Positions 34,656 to 46,073 of a DNA stretch of 64,000 nt are shown one piece after another. The notes beneath the pieces were generated by a model. The model saw only the letters and a program-made list of their open reading frames with translations, had not been told where the DNA came from and did not search any database. The position numbers were made by a program, and so were the translations under genes. Every line of letters begins with the position of its first letter. Position 1 is the first letter of the stretch. Origin of the DNA: Daucus carota subsp. sativus (taxonomy: Eukaryota > Streptophyta > Magnoliopsida > Apiales > Apiaceae); contig NC_030381.2 of assembly GCF_001625215.2 (NCBI RefSeq), forward strand, positions 5,357,131-5,421,130, given 5' to 3'.

Positions 34656-37525
34656 TTATACACCATATCTTTTTAAAGCTTTGCTTAAACTAGGCATAAC
34701 ATTATATGCTTGATAAGATCTTCTCAACTCAATGATGGAACCAACCTGGAATTAAAACAATCAATGTAGCAAATACTTAAGATGCAAAAGTTGTAAGGAG
34801 ACAACGTTAGAATCCCTATAGAATACCATAAGTTAGCAAGCAAGCACTTAACACCTGCTCTATAGGATCAGCAGACTAACAAGATATCATAAGGTGAGTA
34901 ACATGAGTGGATTGTATGATATATGCATCAAATAGTGAGGTAGTGCTTTAGTTGGGGAATCAGAGCAACATATGATGCAGAGTAATAAAGCTGGCAAGAC
35001 AACAAAATACAAAAGTACTCTGTAATAAAGAATAACTAGACAATACTCTCAATATCATGAGCTCAATGGACATGTAAACTTCCATGACACATTCAGTCAC
35101 CAGGAAGGAAGACAATTGAGAACAAAGGAGCACTAAATTAAAATTCCAAATCCGCCGTAACATATAACTAATAGTGTTAACAAGAATCCCAGAGAAGGAT
35201 GGCACTATTAATTCCAGATTGCTTAAGAGTCTTTGCCGAAACAACCTCTCCTCTCTATTCTGAGGGGTAAGGTAAGGTCTGCTTTATATCGTACTCTACA
35301 CCGACTCTGCTCAACCAGCAGTGTAGAGTGAGATATACTGGGTATTTTTGGTTACAGAGTTTGCAACACCACCAAACTATCAGATATAACACTAAATTAG
35401 CTTCATGTTGTCTTCTTTTACATGCTTTCGATAAGATTCAAAATAATTTAACTGAAAATAATGGTTGTCCAGGATAAAAAATAAAAAGTAGCCGGAAATG
35501 ATGGATTCAGAAAATACAGTTAACTAGGGAACTGCTTCTTGTCGGTTCTCCAAATTACTCATAAGGTGAGTAAAATTATATAACAACTTACATAGCAGCA
35601 AGATTTTATTAAGTTGTTATAAGACTCAGCTCTGACCAAGCCAAGAGTAAGGACTGAAGTAATATACTTACAATGATTAATACTGATGTAAAACTTATTG
35701 AGAATCCCAAATTAATGCTCCGTAAATAATGATCAAGAATGCTAGAAGTAGTTGCCAGAGTGGCAAGCAACAGACCTCCTGCAACATTTTCATTAAAAAA
35801 AAGAGAGAACGATGTGAGTAAAATAAGCGGTGAATGGCATCAGCGCTTTTGATAAATTATAAATAATATAAAATTAGATTTACAATACATTAGGAAGACG
35901 TACCCCAAAAACGAGTAGAAGCTTGGACCTTCGTTAAATATTCAATGGTGAGGCTTTATCTTCGGTATTCTGGCACCCATCTTATTCAAGTAATCAGAAA
36001 TCTCCTTTGGCATGTTGGCCTGTATGAAGTTCACTTGTTAGTACAACTTTCTTACGTTAATTAATCAAAGGCGGAGAAGAAAACAATTAATAACAATAAC
36101 AAATCTTTTTTACAATAAATTATAATAATATATGATAATACAGAATCTAATTATATTAATAGTATAGTGATAGTGCTTTCATTGGCTATAAAATTGATTC
36201 AAATAAATTATAAATGATATACAAAGTGAAACATTACAACTACACCATATATCCCAGACCTATTTATTTTAAAACATAACAATTACAAAATTACATAAAT
36301 TAAATTATCTCTACCACACTAAGTTTCTCAAGATTAGTAGTACAATACACAAGTTTCTTGTAAAGATGAGGTATCAATTCAGGAAAGTACTTTAAAATTT
36401 AAGAACAAGCTTAACATCTTTTTAGAAATTTATTTTACATGTTATAGTTGTTTCTTTATTCCTCAGGGTGAGCGAGAGTCGACAACATAGGATAAACCCA
36501 TCACTTGGGCTATCCAATCACGGTCACCTGTTATAGTTAACTATCAAGCTATCTGTCAAAAGATATTGAAAATTGGTAGTAATGCTATATGCAAACAAGG
36601 CAGCAATAATCTTCAAAGGATATATATCACTAGGTCAAACACACTTACAATGTCAAATATGTTGAATACGAAGACAAAGAACGAATAAATTGTATAGTAA
36701 ACCCATGGCCCTGCTCCAGTAGATGTTTCAGGATTAAGCATCTGTTTTATATATTCCCAAACAGGCGAGCCAAGAAGACTGCAAGAAATAATTCATTAGG
36801 AAATAGCAATTGACAATTCTTTTGTAGATTAATTAAGCGTATGCCACTATCAGAAATTCCACATATAACCTCATTAACATTAAATAGGTACTTATATAGA
36901 ATCGAAAAAGAAAGCATTGATAAATAGACAACTGAATAGATGAACAACCCTGCAAGAATGCTCGGAACTGCCAAGAGATAGGTGGTAGTGAGTATAGGCT
37001 GCATTCCGGATGGATTAATATTGAATGGGATATATGGTTCCACCTCGCCTTGTCTGTAAAAAAAATTAACAAACAACATATTAAGTATTTTTGTTATGCT
37101 ATACATACAATACTGCAATTAGTAAAATTAAAGGCTGTAGATACAATTCTTTTCAGTTCACACCTCTTTATCCGAGAGTGCTCTCTTAATTTGGTAGATA
37201 TAAACAATGTACTTCATTGTGGTTAATATACATAGTTACACCAATAAACTTTTGATACTACTGTCATTAATTGCAGCGCACAAAAAACGAATTTGTATAA
37301 AACAACTTTAATTTTTCCTCATACAGTAATTATAAAGTGAGAATTCCAAGTCACATAGCAATCAGAAGCTTAGCCAAAGTCACCTTGAGCTAGAAGCTAG
37401 CTTAAATCCATAATATTGTAATTTGATTTTTCTACAACCCTCAGTTACAACCACAGCATACATAGTCACCACAGTGAAAATGACCAATACTGCAAGCGCA
37501 TAAGGCCACCAGCTCAGAGTACTTC
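34656..37525 (-). pseudogene. SCY2-like plastid SecY translocase, 3' part only, frameshifted
   Basis: SCY2 is the SecY-type channel of the inner envelope Sec2 system. Exons in gene order are 37525-37384 (WWPYALAVLVIFTVVTMYAV ... EGCRKIKLQYYGFKL), 37053-36949 (YIPFNINPSGMQPILTTTYL), 36778-36649 (SPVWEYIKQMLNPE ... FFVFVFNIFDI), 36019-35904 (ANMPKEISDYLNKMGARIPK), 35778-35672 (GLLLATLATTSSILDHYLR) and 34745-34656 (VGSIIELRRSYQAYNVMPSL). Splice sites are intact. In the fourth exon, after IPKIKP, the usual GKAT codons are replaced by an apparent 8-bp deletion, so the frame runs CCT CAC CAT TGA; the homologous frame resumes as IEYLTKVQASTRFWG. The N-terminal half with the first membrane segments is missing upstream of 37,525, where a dispersed repeat lies. 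This is a 5'-truncated pseudogene. Confidence 0.88.
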
Positions 37526-37689
37526 CTGCAACAAAAGGGTACAAATATAACAAATAGTAAGGCACATCATCAGCTGCATGCAATCAGAATCAGAGCGATC
37601 GCCACCAAGTCGAGTGCAAAAATATTTGTCTGTGGTGATGATTAGTAAACAGCTGGAAATTATCATATTGCAAAATTTTGTGGAACGCA

Positions 37690-37876
37690 ATAAGCGAAGC
37701 TTCCTAATGTTCTTGACATCTTGTGGTCCATGCATGTTCTCAAGTTTTTTTTCTTCACCCGACATCTGCATGTCAAGTGGAATAGATAGTAAATTATAAT
37801 CGTATGTTCTCGTGAATAAATAATTAAATGATATTTTGAAAATAATATATATACTATTCAAATATCTACTTTATGT
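37690..37876 (-). repeat. Dispersed repeat of about 190 bp, copy 2 (inverted)
   Basis: The reverse complement matches 19,965-20,151 almost base for base, including the frame MSGEEKKLENMHGPQDVKN. It stands about 165 bp upstream of the first remaining SCY2-like exon. Here the repeat is followed (minus strand) by GCTTATTGCGTTCCACAAAA, the phrase that precedes it in copy 1. Confidence 0.88.
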
Positions 37877-38299
37877 ATTTTTGTTAAATTAGCAGTACCT
37901 CTCTAGCATTGCCCGGATTAAGATATCGGTTGGGCAAAAGTTTTAATTAATTCTAACTACGATAGAGTACTGACTTAAATAGTGGGTGATATCGTGTGTC
38001 CTTCCATTCATTTATGGTGGGTGAAAATTATATTTACACATAAAACCTTCAAACCTTCCACGAAGGATACTCCTTGGGACCAGAAGTCAAAAAGGCACGG
38101 CAGAATAAAAACCTTTGATTTTATTTGAGCAACTTCAATGCAATGTTATAATTGATTTTATTATTATATTATAGTATCAAAAATAAAAAAACTCAACTTT
38201 AAAAGGATGATATATTTGGATGCATCCATGCATAGATGCATCCTCGATTCTATATTTGAAACTAATGATGGATTCATCCATGTTGTCATATCATCAATA
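37877..38299. other. Spacer without a recognisable gene
   Basis: No coding evidence was found. A GGATGCATCCATGCATAGATGCATCC palindromic cluster at about 38,218-38,243 could form a hairpin. It may belong to the Helitron whose 3' end follows. Confidence 0.4.
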
Positions 38300-38341
38300 A
38301 CTAGCCCTAAAACCCATGCAAGGCACGGGTACAATTTCTAG
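38300..38341 (+). mobile_element. Helitron-type 3' terminus
   Basis: A hairpin CCCATGC-AAG-GCACGGG (one mismatched pair) is followed after eight bases by CTAG and then T, the layout of plant Helitron 3' ends. CTAG also occurs on the other side of the hairpin, so the reverse orientation cannot be excluded. No matching 5' TC end was found, so the element's extent is unknown. Confidence 0.6.
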
Positions 38342-38477
38342 TATTTCGATTTATAAATAGATTAATTTTTCTTAAGAATTTGATGCGACCAGTTTAATAT
38401 TATAAAATCTAAAATGATTGTTGATATATATATTTTATGAATATTTAGTTAATTTATCGTCATGACTATCGTTCTAA

Positions 38478-38873
38478 GAGCAAGTCCAATAGGTTACCTA
38501 TCTCATTACTTATAAATAATATAAAATAATGAATTCTAGTGAGTCTTAGTGATTTAGGTAATCTACTTTTAGTGTCAACTCCAATAGCGATCCTTATATT
38601 TGTTCTCTTAAGATTATTTTAATAATAAATTTGGAAGAGAGAAGGAGAAAGGGAGGGAAAAGACAAAGAAAGAATGAGAGAGATGATTTTTTTTATTCAT
38701 AAATAATATATAGGTAATGGCTAGGGGTTACTTAAAAATAGGTAATGGCTAGCATATTGGAGCATGTGCTAGTGATTTAGGAGCTCACTAGGAGAGTGTT
38801 GGAGTGGTTTTTTTTGATTCATTACCTAAATGTGAGTTTAGGAGCTCATATAAGTAACCTATTGGACTTGCTC
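38478..38873. mobile_element. PIF/Harbinger-type MITE
   Basis: Perfect 20-bp terminal inverted repeats GAGCAAGTCCAATAGGTTAC are flanked by TAA on both sides (38475-38477 and 38874-38876). The 396-bp interior contains repeated TAGGTAATGGCTAG motifs and GGAGCTCA motifs but no gene. The perfect ends suggest a recent insertion. Confidence 0.93.
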
Positions 38874-40274
38874 TAATTTTCTAACCATAAAATGCATGCT
38901 ATTTTTACATTAATTTTAAGAATTTTACTCGTTTGAACAATTTTATTTGACTTGAATTTTCTATATTTCTCCATTCATGCTACAAAACGTTCAAGTTTTG
39001 AATCCCATCAACAGCATATCACAATAAATTATTAATTCAAACACATTTAAGAAAATTATTAACTGTTATAATACACACGAGTTATTGGCGAGTATATTAT
39101 TAAAGCTAAACTATAACTTAAGTCAAAAGCGTCTTTTCTCCGTTGGAGATTTCCTTATTTTCTTATTTTAGTTTTTATTGATGTTCCCTTTTGAGATGTG
39201 TTTTTAGACATTTTAAGTTGAGAGGAGTCCTCTCATTGTAAATTATCTTTTCTTGTTGTAAAATTTTACAAGGTATCTCTCATTTACCCAAGAAAATAAA
39301 AATCAGGACAACTTGGATTATACAATTAAAAAATTTGAAAAATAAAAAACAGGCTAAAAATAGAAAAGATCCCCCATAATAACATAATTATCTAATACTT
39401 ATAAAATTATATATATAAATTATAACATAAACTATGATTCATCATATAATATAATCACATATAAATCGAAATTCAATTTTTAAAACATTAGTTAGCAGTT
39501 AATTGACTTGTCACTTGAGTGTTGAAGTTTCATTTAACACAATCATCGATCATAATCTTTGAATCACAAAATATATGCCTAGAAAATCTTTTCGTACTCC
39601 CACTCTTTAAACACAAAATGTAAGAAATCTACTATTTGATATATAATTTAGTGTCAATAATTAATGTAAAATTTCAAATTAATAAATATGGTTGTACTAC
39701 CTTTTTTGCCGGTTAGTTTCTTTGTTTTTGAAGTATTTTTACTTCTTTGATTACGTACTATTCTTTGCTCATTTATTTAAAATCATATCATAGCGTATTT
39801 GCAGAATTGTGCAAATGTGTAATATAATCGTAAGACCGTTGTAGGAAATCAGTAGTTTAATACTTTCACACTAAGTTAAATCGGAAATAATTTGAGGTAT
39901 TCGCACATGTAAAAATAATTATATTTTTTTTAATATAATGGGAATCAAAAGATTTTAATTTAATAGTTATGAATGTAGAGTTTACATGAGAGTTTATTTA
40001 AATGTCACAAGTTCAATTCACATGAATTAATTTTATATAAATTTACTAATTACTTCAGCATTTAATATTTCAATTTGTTTGTAATAAGTGGTCATAAACA
40101 AAGTGAAACCTGTAATTAAATTAGTACTTATTACGCAAATGTATTAATGACTAACACTTAATTTTCAAGTACAATAAATGAATCACAATTGGTAATTTTG
40201 TAATTACAACTAATATAAGGGTATAATGGATATTTCACCATCATTTTATTTGCTCTTTTTGCCCTTGGTTGTCA
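38874..40274. other. AT-rich spacer
   Basis: No gene, RNA or clear repeat boundary is visible. The sequence is strongly AT-rich throughout. Confidence 0.5.
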
Positions 40275-42655
40275 TCTATATATCTATATAAAGGAAAATC
40301 TCGGGCGGTCTACGTGGCGCTTCTTACACTCTTAAACCAAAATCTCTGCTCTCTACGTCCTTCCCTGTTTCTTTTATATTCAGGTCTAGTTCAATTTAAT
40401 TAATAGATGCCGCTGTGAATATTTATGATCAACCCTTTCTGCCCCTCCGCTTGCCTTCAGTTTTGTTCTGTCTGGGATTTGGACAGGCACTTCAGTTACC
40501 TGGTTCGTAACTGAAGCCTCTCCTCGGTGATTTTCTTATAAATGGGCTCCCTGGACAATCATTTCACACATGTTGTTTATTTCTGGACCAGTTATGGAGT
40601 GCTCTTATCTTTCTGATATCAATGGTAGCGCGGAGGATTGGTTGCTTAGGGTACGAGTTTGCAGTTTTTGATTCATCGTACCATATTGCAGAGGTGATTC
40701 TCAAGCTCTCTCCTTTTTCATTGCTTATATGTGTCTATATGTTGTATATATTGATTTATAGGGCTTAATTTGTGGTTTTGATCAATTTTTTGAGTTGGTG
40801 GTTTATTAATTTGTTGATTCTTTAATGGGTGTTTTTGATTTTAAAGTTTCTTGGTGTCTCTGGATTGTGGGTCTTTTTTGTGTCCTTGGAACTACTGGGT
40901 GCTACTGTGTGGCGTGGTTGCTTAAGGTTAGTTTTTATAATGTTTAGAGTTTTTGCAACTTCTCATGTTCTTGATTCCGAGGCTTGTGATTGTATTTTTT
41001 AGCAAATGTGATTATAAAATGTGATTGATTCCGAGGCTTAAGGAGTTACGCGTGATTCCTCTTCATCTCTGCTCTGCTTTTACAATCAATTTAATAATTT
41101 TAAAAATTGAAGGCTCGGTCTTTTGATTTCTGCTTCCATTCATTGGGGATTTATAAAGGCCGAAAGCATCTGTTTAATTGTTAGATTTCACACCATTGTG
41201 AATAATTCTTGAAACCCATCTTCAGTTTCTTCATCTGATGATTCTGCTTCTGTTGCCACTACATTACAGGCCAATCTATATCTATCTATCTATATAAAGC
41301 AGGGTCTCAGGAGGGTGATGCGGCGCTTTCCGTCTTCTGGTCAGTAGTCTTTGTGGCTCATTTGATTTGCTTAGGAGTTGTTCTTGGGGCATGATTTCAA
41401 TTCTGATCGATTTATCAAATGGCAACTTTTTGTAAAGCGCGACATCAACACATTGTTCTGTATATAACAAAAAGAGTTAATGTGATGATCCTTTTGTTAT
41501 TTGTTGCAGTGGCTTAACCAATTCAACCTACGCAGAGCTGGCAAAGGTGTATGAAAAATACAAGGATCAAGGTTATTTACTTGCTTCTGTTTCTATCTGG
41601 TTTGTAATTGACATGGAGAAGTTTTAGGCCATCACAATTAAACTCAAGTCTAAACATGTTCCGGTAATCCATGCTTAAAGATTCTTGCATTTCCTGGCAA
41701 CCAGTTTGGATCACAGGAGCCGAGAACTAATGAAGAAATCGTAGAGTTTGCTTGCACTAAATTCAAAGCTGAATATCACATATTCGACAAGGTATGAATT
41801 TAAGTAGCTATTTTTTTTAATTAGACCATCTGCATTATTTTTTCATACATTTGCAATCCATGAATGAAACTGATAAGGCCAAACGATAACACCATCGCAC
41901 TCTTGCACCAATTGAAGGCGGTCTTGGAATGACTCCGGTCTCACGTCCTTGTGGCATTGGTATAGGTGACTCTTTTACTCTTCCTGCGCATGTACGACTG
42001 GAGTATAAGAATTTGTAGCTGGCAAACCATGACTTTGGTCTTGCATCTTCTGCAACATCCAATAACTTTATCGATCTCATTAACTACACTAGCTACACTG
42101 TAATATTTAATGAATGAATTGTAAATGACTCGATAGGAGCACAACCCTTTTTGATCATATCATCATATAGTTGTGCTGCCCTCTTAATTTGATAAGTTTT
42201 GCAACACCCTTGAAAATGGGTTAAATGTTTTGTAAATGTTACATATAGCTGTATTGGAGAACAAAACTATTGCCCTGTAATTTTATTTTTAGCTTACGTT
42301 TTCTTCTATGAAGTGCTATTAAATATGGTAGTAGTGTTTAAACTATTTTGTGTGATTTTTGGCGAACCTAGCAAACAATTCCGGGGTGCGATTGGGATTA
42401 AAGATACAAGCAAATCTCATGTAGTGTTTAAGGTATTATGCTTGTATTGCTCCGTATCTTGACGCATCTTTTCTTTTTAGGAACTTACAAGTAGTTTGTG
42501 AACTTGTGATAAAATTGATAATATAGCAACTAATATTGTTATTTAAGATTATAAACTAACAGCTTATTTATCTTGATAATGTGTTTTCAATGTTTCGAGA
42601 CATTTTACAGTGTAATGTTTTAACTGACCGCGCGAAGCGCGGGCTTCCCACCTAG
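40275..42655 (+). mobile_element. Helitron-like element(s) with two 5' ends and one 3' end
   Basis: Two similar 5' termini occur: TCTATATATCTATATAAAGG at 40275 and TCTATATCTATCTATCTATA at 41275 (continuing TAAAGC). Each follows A and is followed about 25-30 bp later by a related GGCGCTT motif. A single 3' terminus at 42628-42655 has a perfect 6-bp stem CCGCGC-GAA-GCGCGG, then CTAG before T. No RepHel protein is encoded, so the element is non-autonomous. The shorter version (41275-42655, 1.38 kb) carries a glutathione peroxidase fragment. The longer version (2.38 kb) may be an older element into or beside which the second 5' end was placed. Confidence 0.75.
41510..41791 (+). pseudogene. Captured glutathione peroxidase (GPX) fragment, two exons
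   Basis: After an acceptor TTGTTGCAG, positions 41510-41571 encode GLTNSTYAELAKVYEKYKDQ. After a short intron, 41681-41791 encode [20 protein letters not shown] followed by [17 protein letters not shown], then a GTATG donor. These are two consecutive central exons of plant thiol peroxidases of the GPX family. The upstream exon with most of the catalytic cysteine region and the downstream WNF exon are absent. The conserved FPCNQFG motif has Gly in place of Cys, and the residues linking the two exons (usually GLE) are damaged. It lies inside the Helitron ends, so it was most likely captured by the element. Confidence 0.85.
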
Positions 42656-43609
42656 TTTAATATATATAAGTAGATAATAGATTAAAAATTGGAGTATAAG
42701 TTTTATTTTAGCACAAAAAAACACTTTTTGATGCAAGTTTGAAACTAGTTATAGAACTTAGCATTGGAGTGCAAGTTTTATTTTAGCACAAAAAATACTT
42801 TATGATGCTATATTATAACAATAGCAATAGATATATACTGTAGCATCTAGCACTGGACTTGCTCTTAGAAGGTACATATCACATAATTCTATTTAATGAT
42901 TAAAATTTAATTGCAAAAATTTATTTGTGAAACTAAAATATGATTTAATAAATTTTGTGATTGATATTTTAACTTATTCATTATAATTTAGATAAATCTT
43001 TCACTATAAATTAGTAAATTTTTTAGACTTCACTATCAACTAAATTCATTAACTTTTGTTGAAATATATATATATTTATAATAAACAGTTAAAGTTATAA
43101 TAAAAATTATATTAATAAAATATATATGTAATCTCCTTTAAGCTATTTATAGTTTCTAAAATTAAAGGAGATATTTATAATTTTAATTAAAATAGATAAA
43201 TTTGACTCCAAAAATAGAGTGATGATATAGAATGGAAGTAACATTAACATGTCAGGTAAAAAATAATAATAAATAAATAAATAAAAATTATGGGACGGAT
43301 GGATGAGAGATGAACAGCTCACTAGTTTGACTTCCTGTCGGTAGATGATGTGCGCAATTTTCATGTGATGTTTCTCGATCTTTATCCCGCACTCTCATGA
43401 TTTGAGTCCGTATTAGTGTTGTATCACCATCAACTTATTTTTGAAAAAATAAATAAAAATTATTTGATAAATATAGAATTATTTTTATGTGTAATATTTG
43501 ATTCAAACACTGTTTTTTAGAGAAAACATGTAATCCTGTATTTCGAAAAAAGGATGTTTTTCTCAACTTTTTACAAATAGTTTACTATCAAAACTCGTAT
43601 AAAATACTA
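42656..43609. other. AT-rich spacer with a short direct repeat
   Basis: Two related blocks, about 42,693 and 42,768, share AAGTTTTATTTTAGCACAAA and a GATGC ending, an imperfect repeat of about 75 bp. GGACTTGCTCTTA at 42,857 looks like the right end of another Harbinger-type MITE with a TTA target; I could not place its left end. The remainder shows no gene. Confidence 0.45.
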
Positions 43610-43844
43610 CATCCTCCGTCCTCCGTGATTGTTTACGTTTACTGTTTGCACGTATTTTGAGGCTCCTATTAAGTATAGTTTCAGAACATTTTTTTTTTAA
43701 ATTTTCGTTTTTTGAATAAAAGTTTAAACATCAAACTTTTATTCAGAGGAAAAAATTTAAAAATTATATTATGAAACTATACTTCAATTGAGTATTGAAA
43801 ACGTGCCAAAAAGTAACGCAAAGAAATGAGGGGATCAAAGGGAG
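43610..43844. mobile_element. Stowaway-like MITE
   Basis: The element starts CATCCTCCGTCCTCCGTGAT and ends GGGATCAAAGGGAG, with TA at both sides (43608-43609 and 43845-43846). The interior has inverted arms (AAGTATAGTTTC and GAAACTATACTT), so it can form a long hairpin. The terminal repeats are more diverged than in the other Stowaway copies. Confidence 0.65.
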
Positions 43845-43947
43845 TATTATTTTATATTATGGGCCCGTTTGGGTGAACTTAAAAAAAAAGCTTATTCCTT
43901 AAAATAAAGAATTGAACAACAATTAAAAAATAAATTAAAACTTATAA

Positions 43948-44297
43948 GAGCAAGTCCAAGAGTGTTCCTGAACTAGAATTTAAAGCATTTTATATAAATG
44001 AATACTCCAACAATGTCCTAGTCTTAATACTACTTTAAAACACTAGGACAGCTACCAAACGAAGTGCTCTTATTTTTGAGGCATCACTAGACATGCCCTA
44101 TTTCACTTCTTACCTATAAAAAATTCTCACTTTTTAGACATCTATTCTCTTCCCTCCAATTGTAATTCAAATATAAAACTATTTTAATAATGATACATAT
44201 TGTTACAATTAATTTATATAAATCATGTTTAAAATTATTAGAGCACTAATTTCATTATATGTATAAGGTGTCTCGAAGGATATTGTTAGACTTGCTC
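43948..44297. mobile_element. PIF/Harbinger-type MITE
   Basis: The left end GAGCAAGTCCAAGAGTG and right end TGTTAGACTTGCTC are inverted and flanked by TAA (43945-43947 and 44298-44300). The outer GAGCAAGTC motif is the same as in the element at 38,478, but the interior differs. Length is 350 bp with no coding capacity. Confidence 0.85.
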
Positions 44298-44527
44298 TAA
44301 GTGATTAAACTTTTTAGAAAATAACTAAAATTACGATAGCAAAACTAGCTCAATTTTTTATAAAATGCTTCTAAACATGAACGGACTAAAAAAAGTAAAA
44401 ACGGACTTCTTACAGCAGCATCCCCTAGCAGACATATCTCTCTCAAAATATGTGATATTAATATTATCAAATAGTTATTTATTCTATGCAATAACAATTT
44501 CCCAACACTATAATAATTTGGGATTTT

Positions 44528-44703
44528 CTATGGTGTGCCCAAAGGCACACAATAGTCCCTAACTACAATAAAAATAGCTCCTTTTGATTGGTGGATGAAT
44601 AATAAATGACAATGGTCCCTCTGCATTCACATCAATTTCACCAATCAAAATTGGTCATTTTTATAGAATTTAGTGATTATTGTGTGCCCTTGACACGCAT
44701 TAG
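44528..44703. mobile_element. Small MITE with GGCACACAATA ends
   Basis: The left end CTATGGTGTGCCCAAAGG continues into GGCACACAATAGTC. The right end, read on the other strand, is CTAATGCGTGTCAAGGGC continuing into GGCACACAATAATC. Inside are inverted GATTGGTG and CACCAATC motifs. The terminal repeats of about 30 bp are imperfect. The superfamily is uncertain because I see no unambiguous target duplication. Confidence 0.55.
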
Positions 44704-44999
44704 AAAGACTGTAACAATTTTGAACAAAGATTTCAAACAGAACTTTATCCTCTTCTTCCTTCTTCGTTACTTTTCCCTCATGAAGTTTAACCTCTTTAAT
44801 TCGATTCTAACAGAATAATTTGATTTTTGACCGATTAATCAAAAATTAAATACTAATTTGACTGATTTTTATATTAACTAATTTTTGACCCGATTTCTAT
44901 CGAATCGCATTGAAATCCAAAATATTCAGAATGTTTTTCATCAATAATTTTTTATTTAAAAATAAAAATTCTATAAAAACCGCATTTCATCGGAGACCG

Positions 45000-45588
45000 A
45001 GAATATAAATTCGGTTCGGGTCATATTTCACAAGTCACCTGACATGAGTCATTTAGCGTGACCCTTCATCTCTCTCCCATGTGAAACCGAAATGTAAAAA
45101 ACAAACGGCTTAACAATCGATTGATGATCCGAACGAAAAGAAGTGAGCGTGACGCCTTTGTGAACGCAACCAAAAAACCCAGCTCATCACTCATGACAAC
45201 ATAGCCCCCGTCACCTCCACGACTTCATCTTCTTCCAACCTATACATACATTATACTTACAACTTTTTCATCATCCTAACAACTCTCTCTCCCCATTTTC
45301 CTCATCTCCCTTCACTTTTTATACATTTTAATCATCTGGGCTGCTCTTAAATCTTTCTAAATTATCATAATTCTCACTATATATTCATTCTTGATTTTTG
45401 AAAATTTTCTTGGGTTTTCTTGAATTTTTGTGATCAGCTCTGTTTATTAGTCTAAGATTCTGCTAGTTTGATCAAATTCTGTAGATTTTGCTGTTCAATT
45501 TTATTTATTTAGTGCAATTTGTTTCGTTTTGTGCAATGTTCTTGATCAAATGTGATGCTTGGATTGTTAGTTAATGAGGTGTTGAAGT
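45000..45588 (+). promoter_or_regulatory. Original promoter and distal 5' leader of the NPR3-like gene
   Basis: This segment joins the NPR3-like leader if the retrotransposon is mentally left out: the host sequence reads through GAAGT, which is now duplicated at 45584-45588 and 54982-54986. It has CT-rich leader-like DNA (CAACTCTCTCTCCCC at about 45,281), a TATACA-type motif and TCATC repeats. The transcription start is unknown. The original promoter is now 9.4 kb farther from the start codon. Confidence 0.6.
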
Positions 45589-46025
45589 TGTTGGTGCAAT
45601 TCAGGCTGACGTACAGTTGCTTGACGTCACGTTAGGACGACAAGACGGGACGTGTGCATATGACGACATGACAGCTGCTTTGAACCCCCGAAGAACGAGT
45701 CAAAAGAGTAGATAAGTACTGAAGAAGTCACATGCGGATAAGTAGGACAGATAAGGCACAGCGCACGTGGAGTAATAATAGGGCAAGTAGTTGTGATCTG
45801 GCTTGTATAAATAGGCTTTAGGTTCATAAGAAAAGGGCAAGTAACATCAGCCCATACACATTGTAACACACCTTGAATCATAGTGAAGCATTCTTGGCAG
45901 GGTTATATCCCTCCCGCGGTTTTTTCCTCTCACGGGGTTTTCCGCGTCACCAACTTTTGTGTCTTTACTTTATTGTTTTCGCATAATTTCTTTAGCATTT
46001 AACCCCGCAAATTCCAGCACGAACA
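45589..46025 (+). repeat. 5' LTR
   Basis: It starts TGTTGGTGCAATTCAGG and ends CAGCACGAACA. It contains TGACGT (45607), the palindrome TGACGTCA (45622-45629) and a TATAAATA box (45806-45813). It is the same as the 3' LTR at 54545-54981. Confidence 0.97.
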
Positions 46026-46027
46026 AT

Positions 46028-46045
46028 TGGCGCCGTCTGTGGGAA
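46028..46045 (+). other. Primer-binding site
   Basis: TGGCGCCGTCTGTGGGAA begins two bases after the 5' LTR. The TGG start fits pairing with the CCA end of a tRNA; I do not assign the tRNA. Confidence 0.85.
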
Positions 46046-46073
46046 ACTTGCTAAAGGTACTACGAGGAGACGC

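Noticed and set aside
37514-37861. 115-codon minus-strand frame as a complete gene
   Set aside because: It runs from the dispersed repeat into the intron before an SCY2 exon; only the MSGEEKKLENMHGPQDVKN part is shared with another copy.
45627-45881. 84-codon minus-strand frame present in both LTRs
   Set aside because: It is duplicated only because the LTRs are identical; no protein features.
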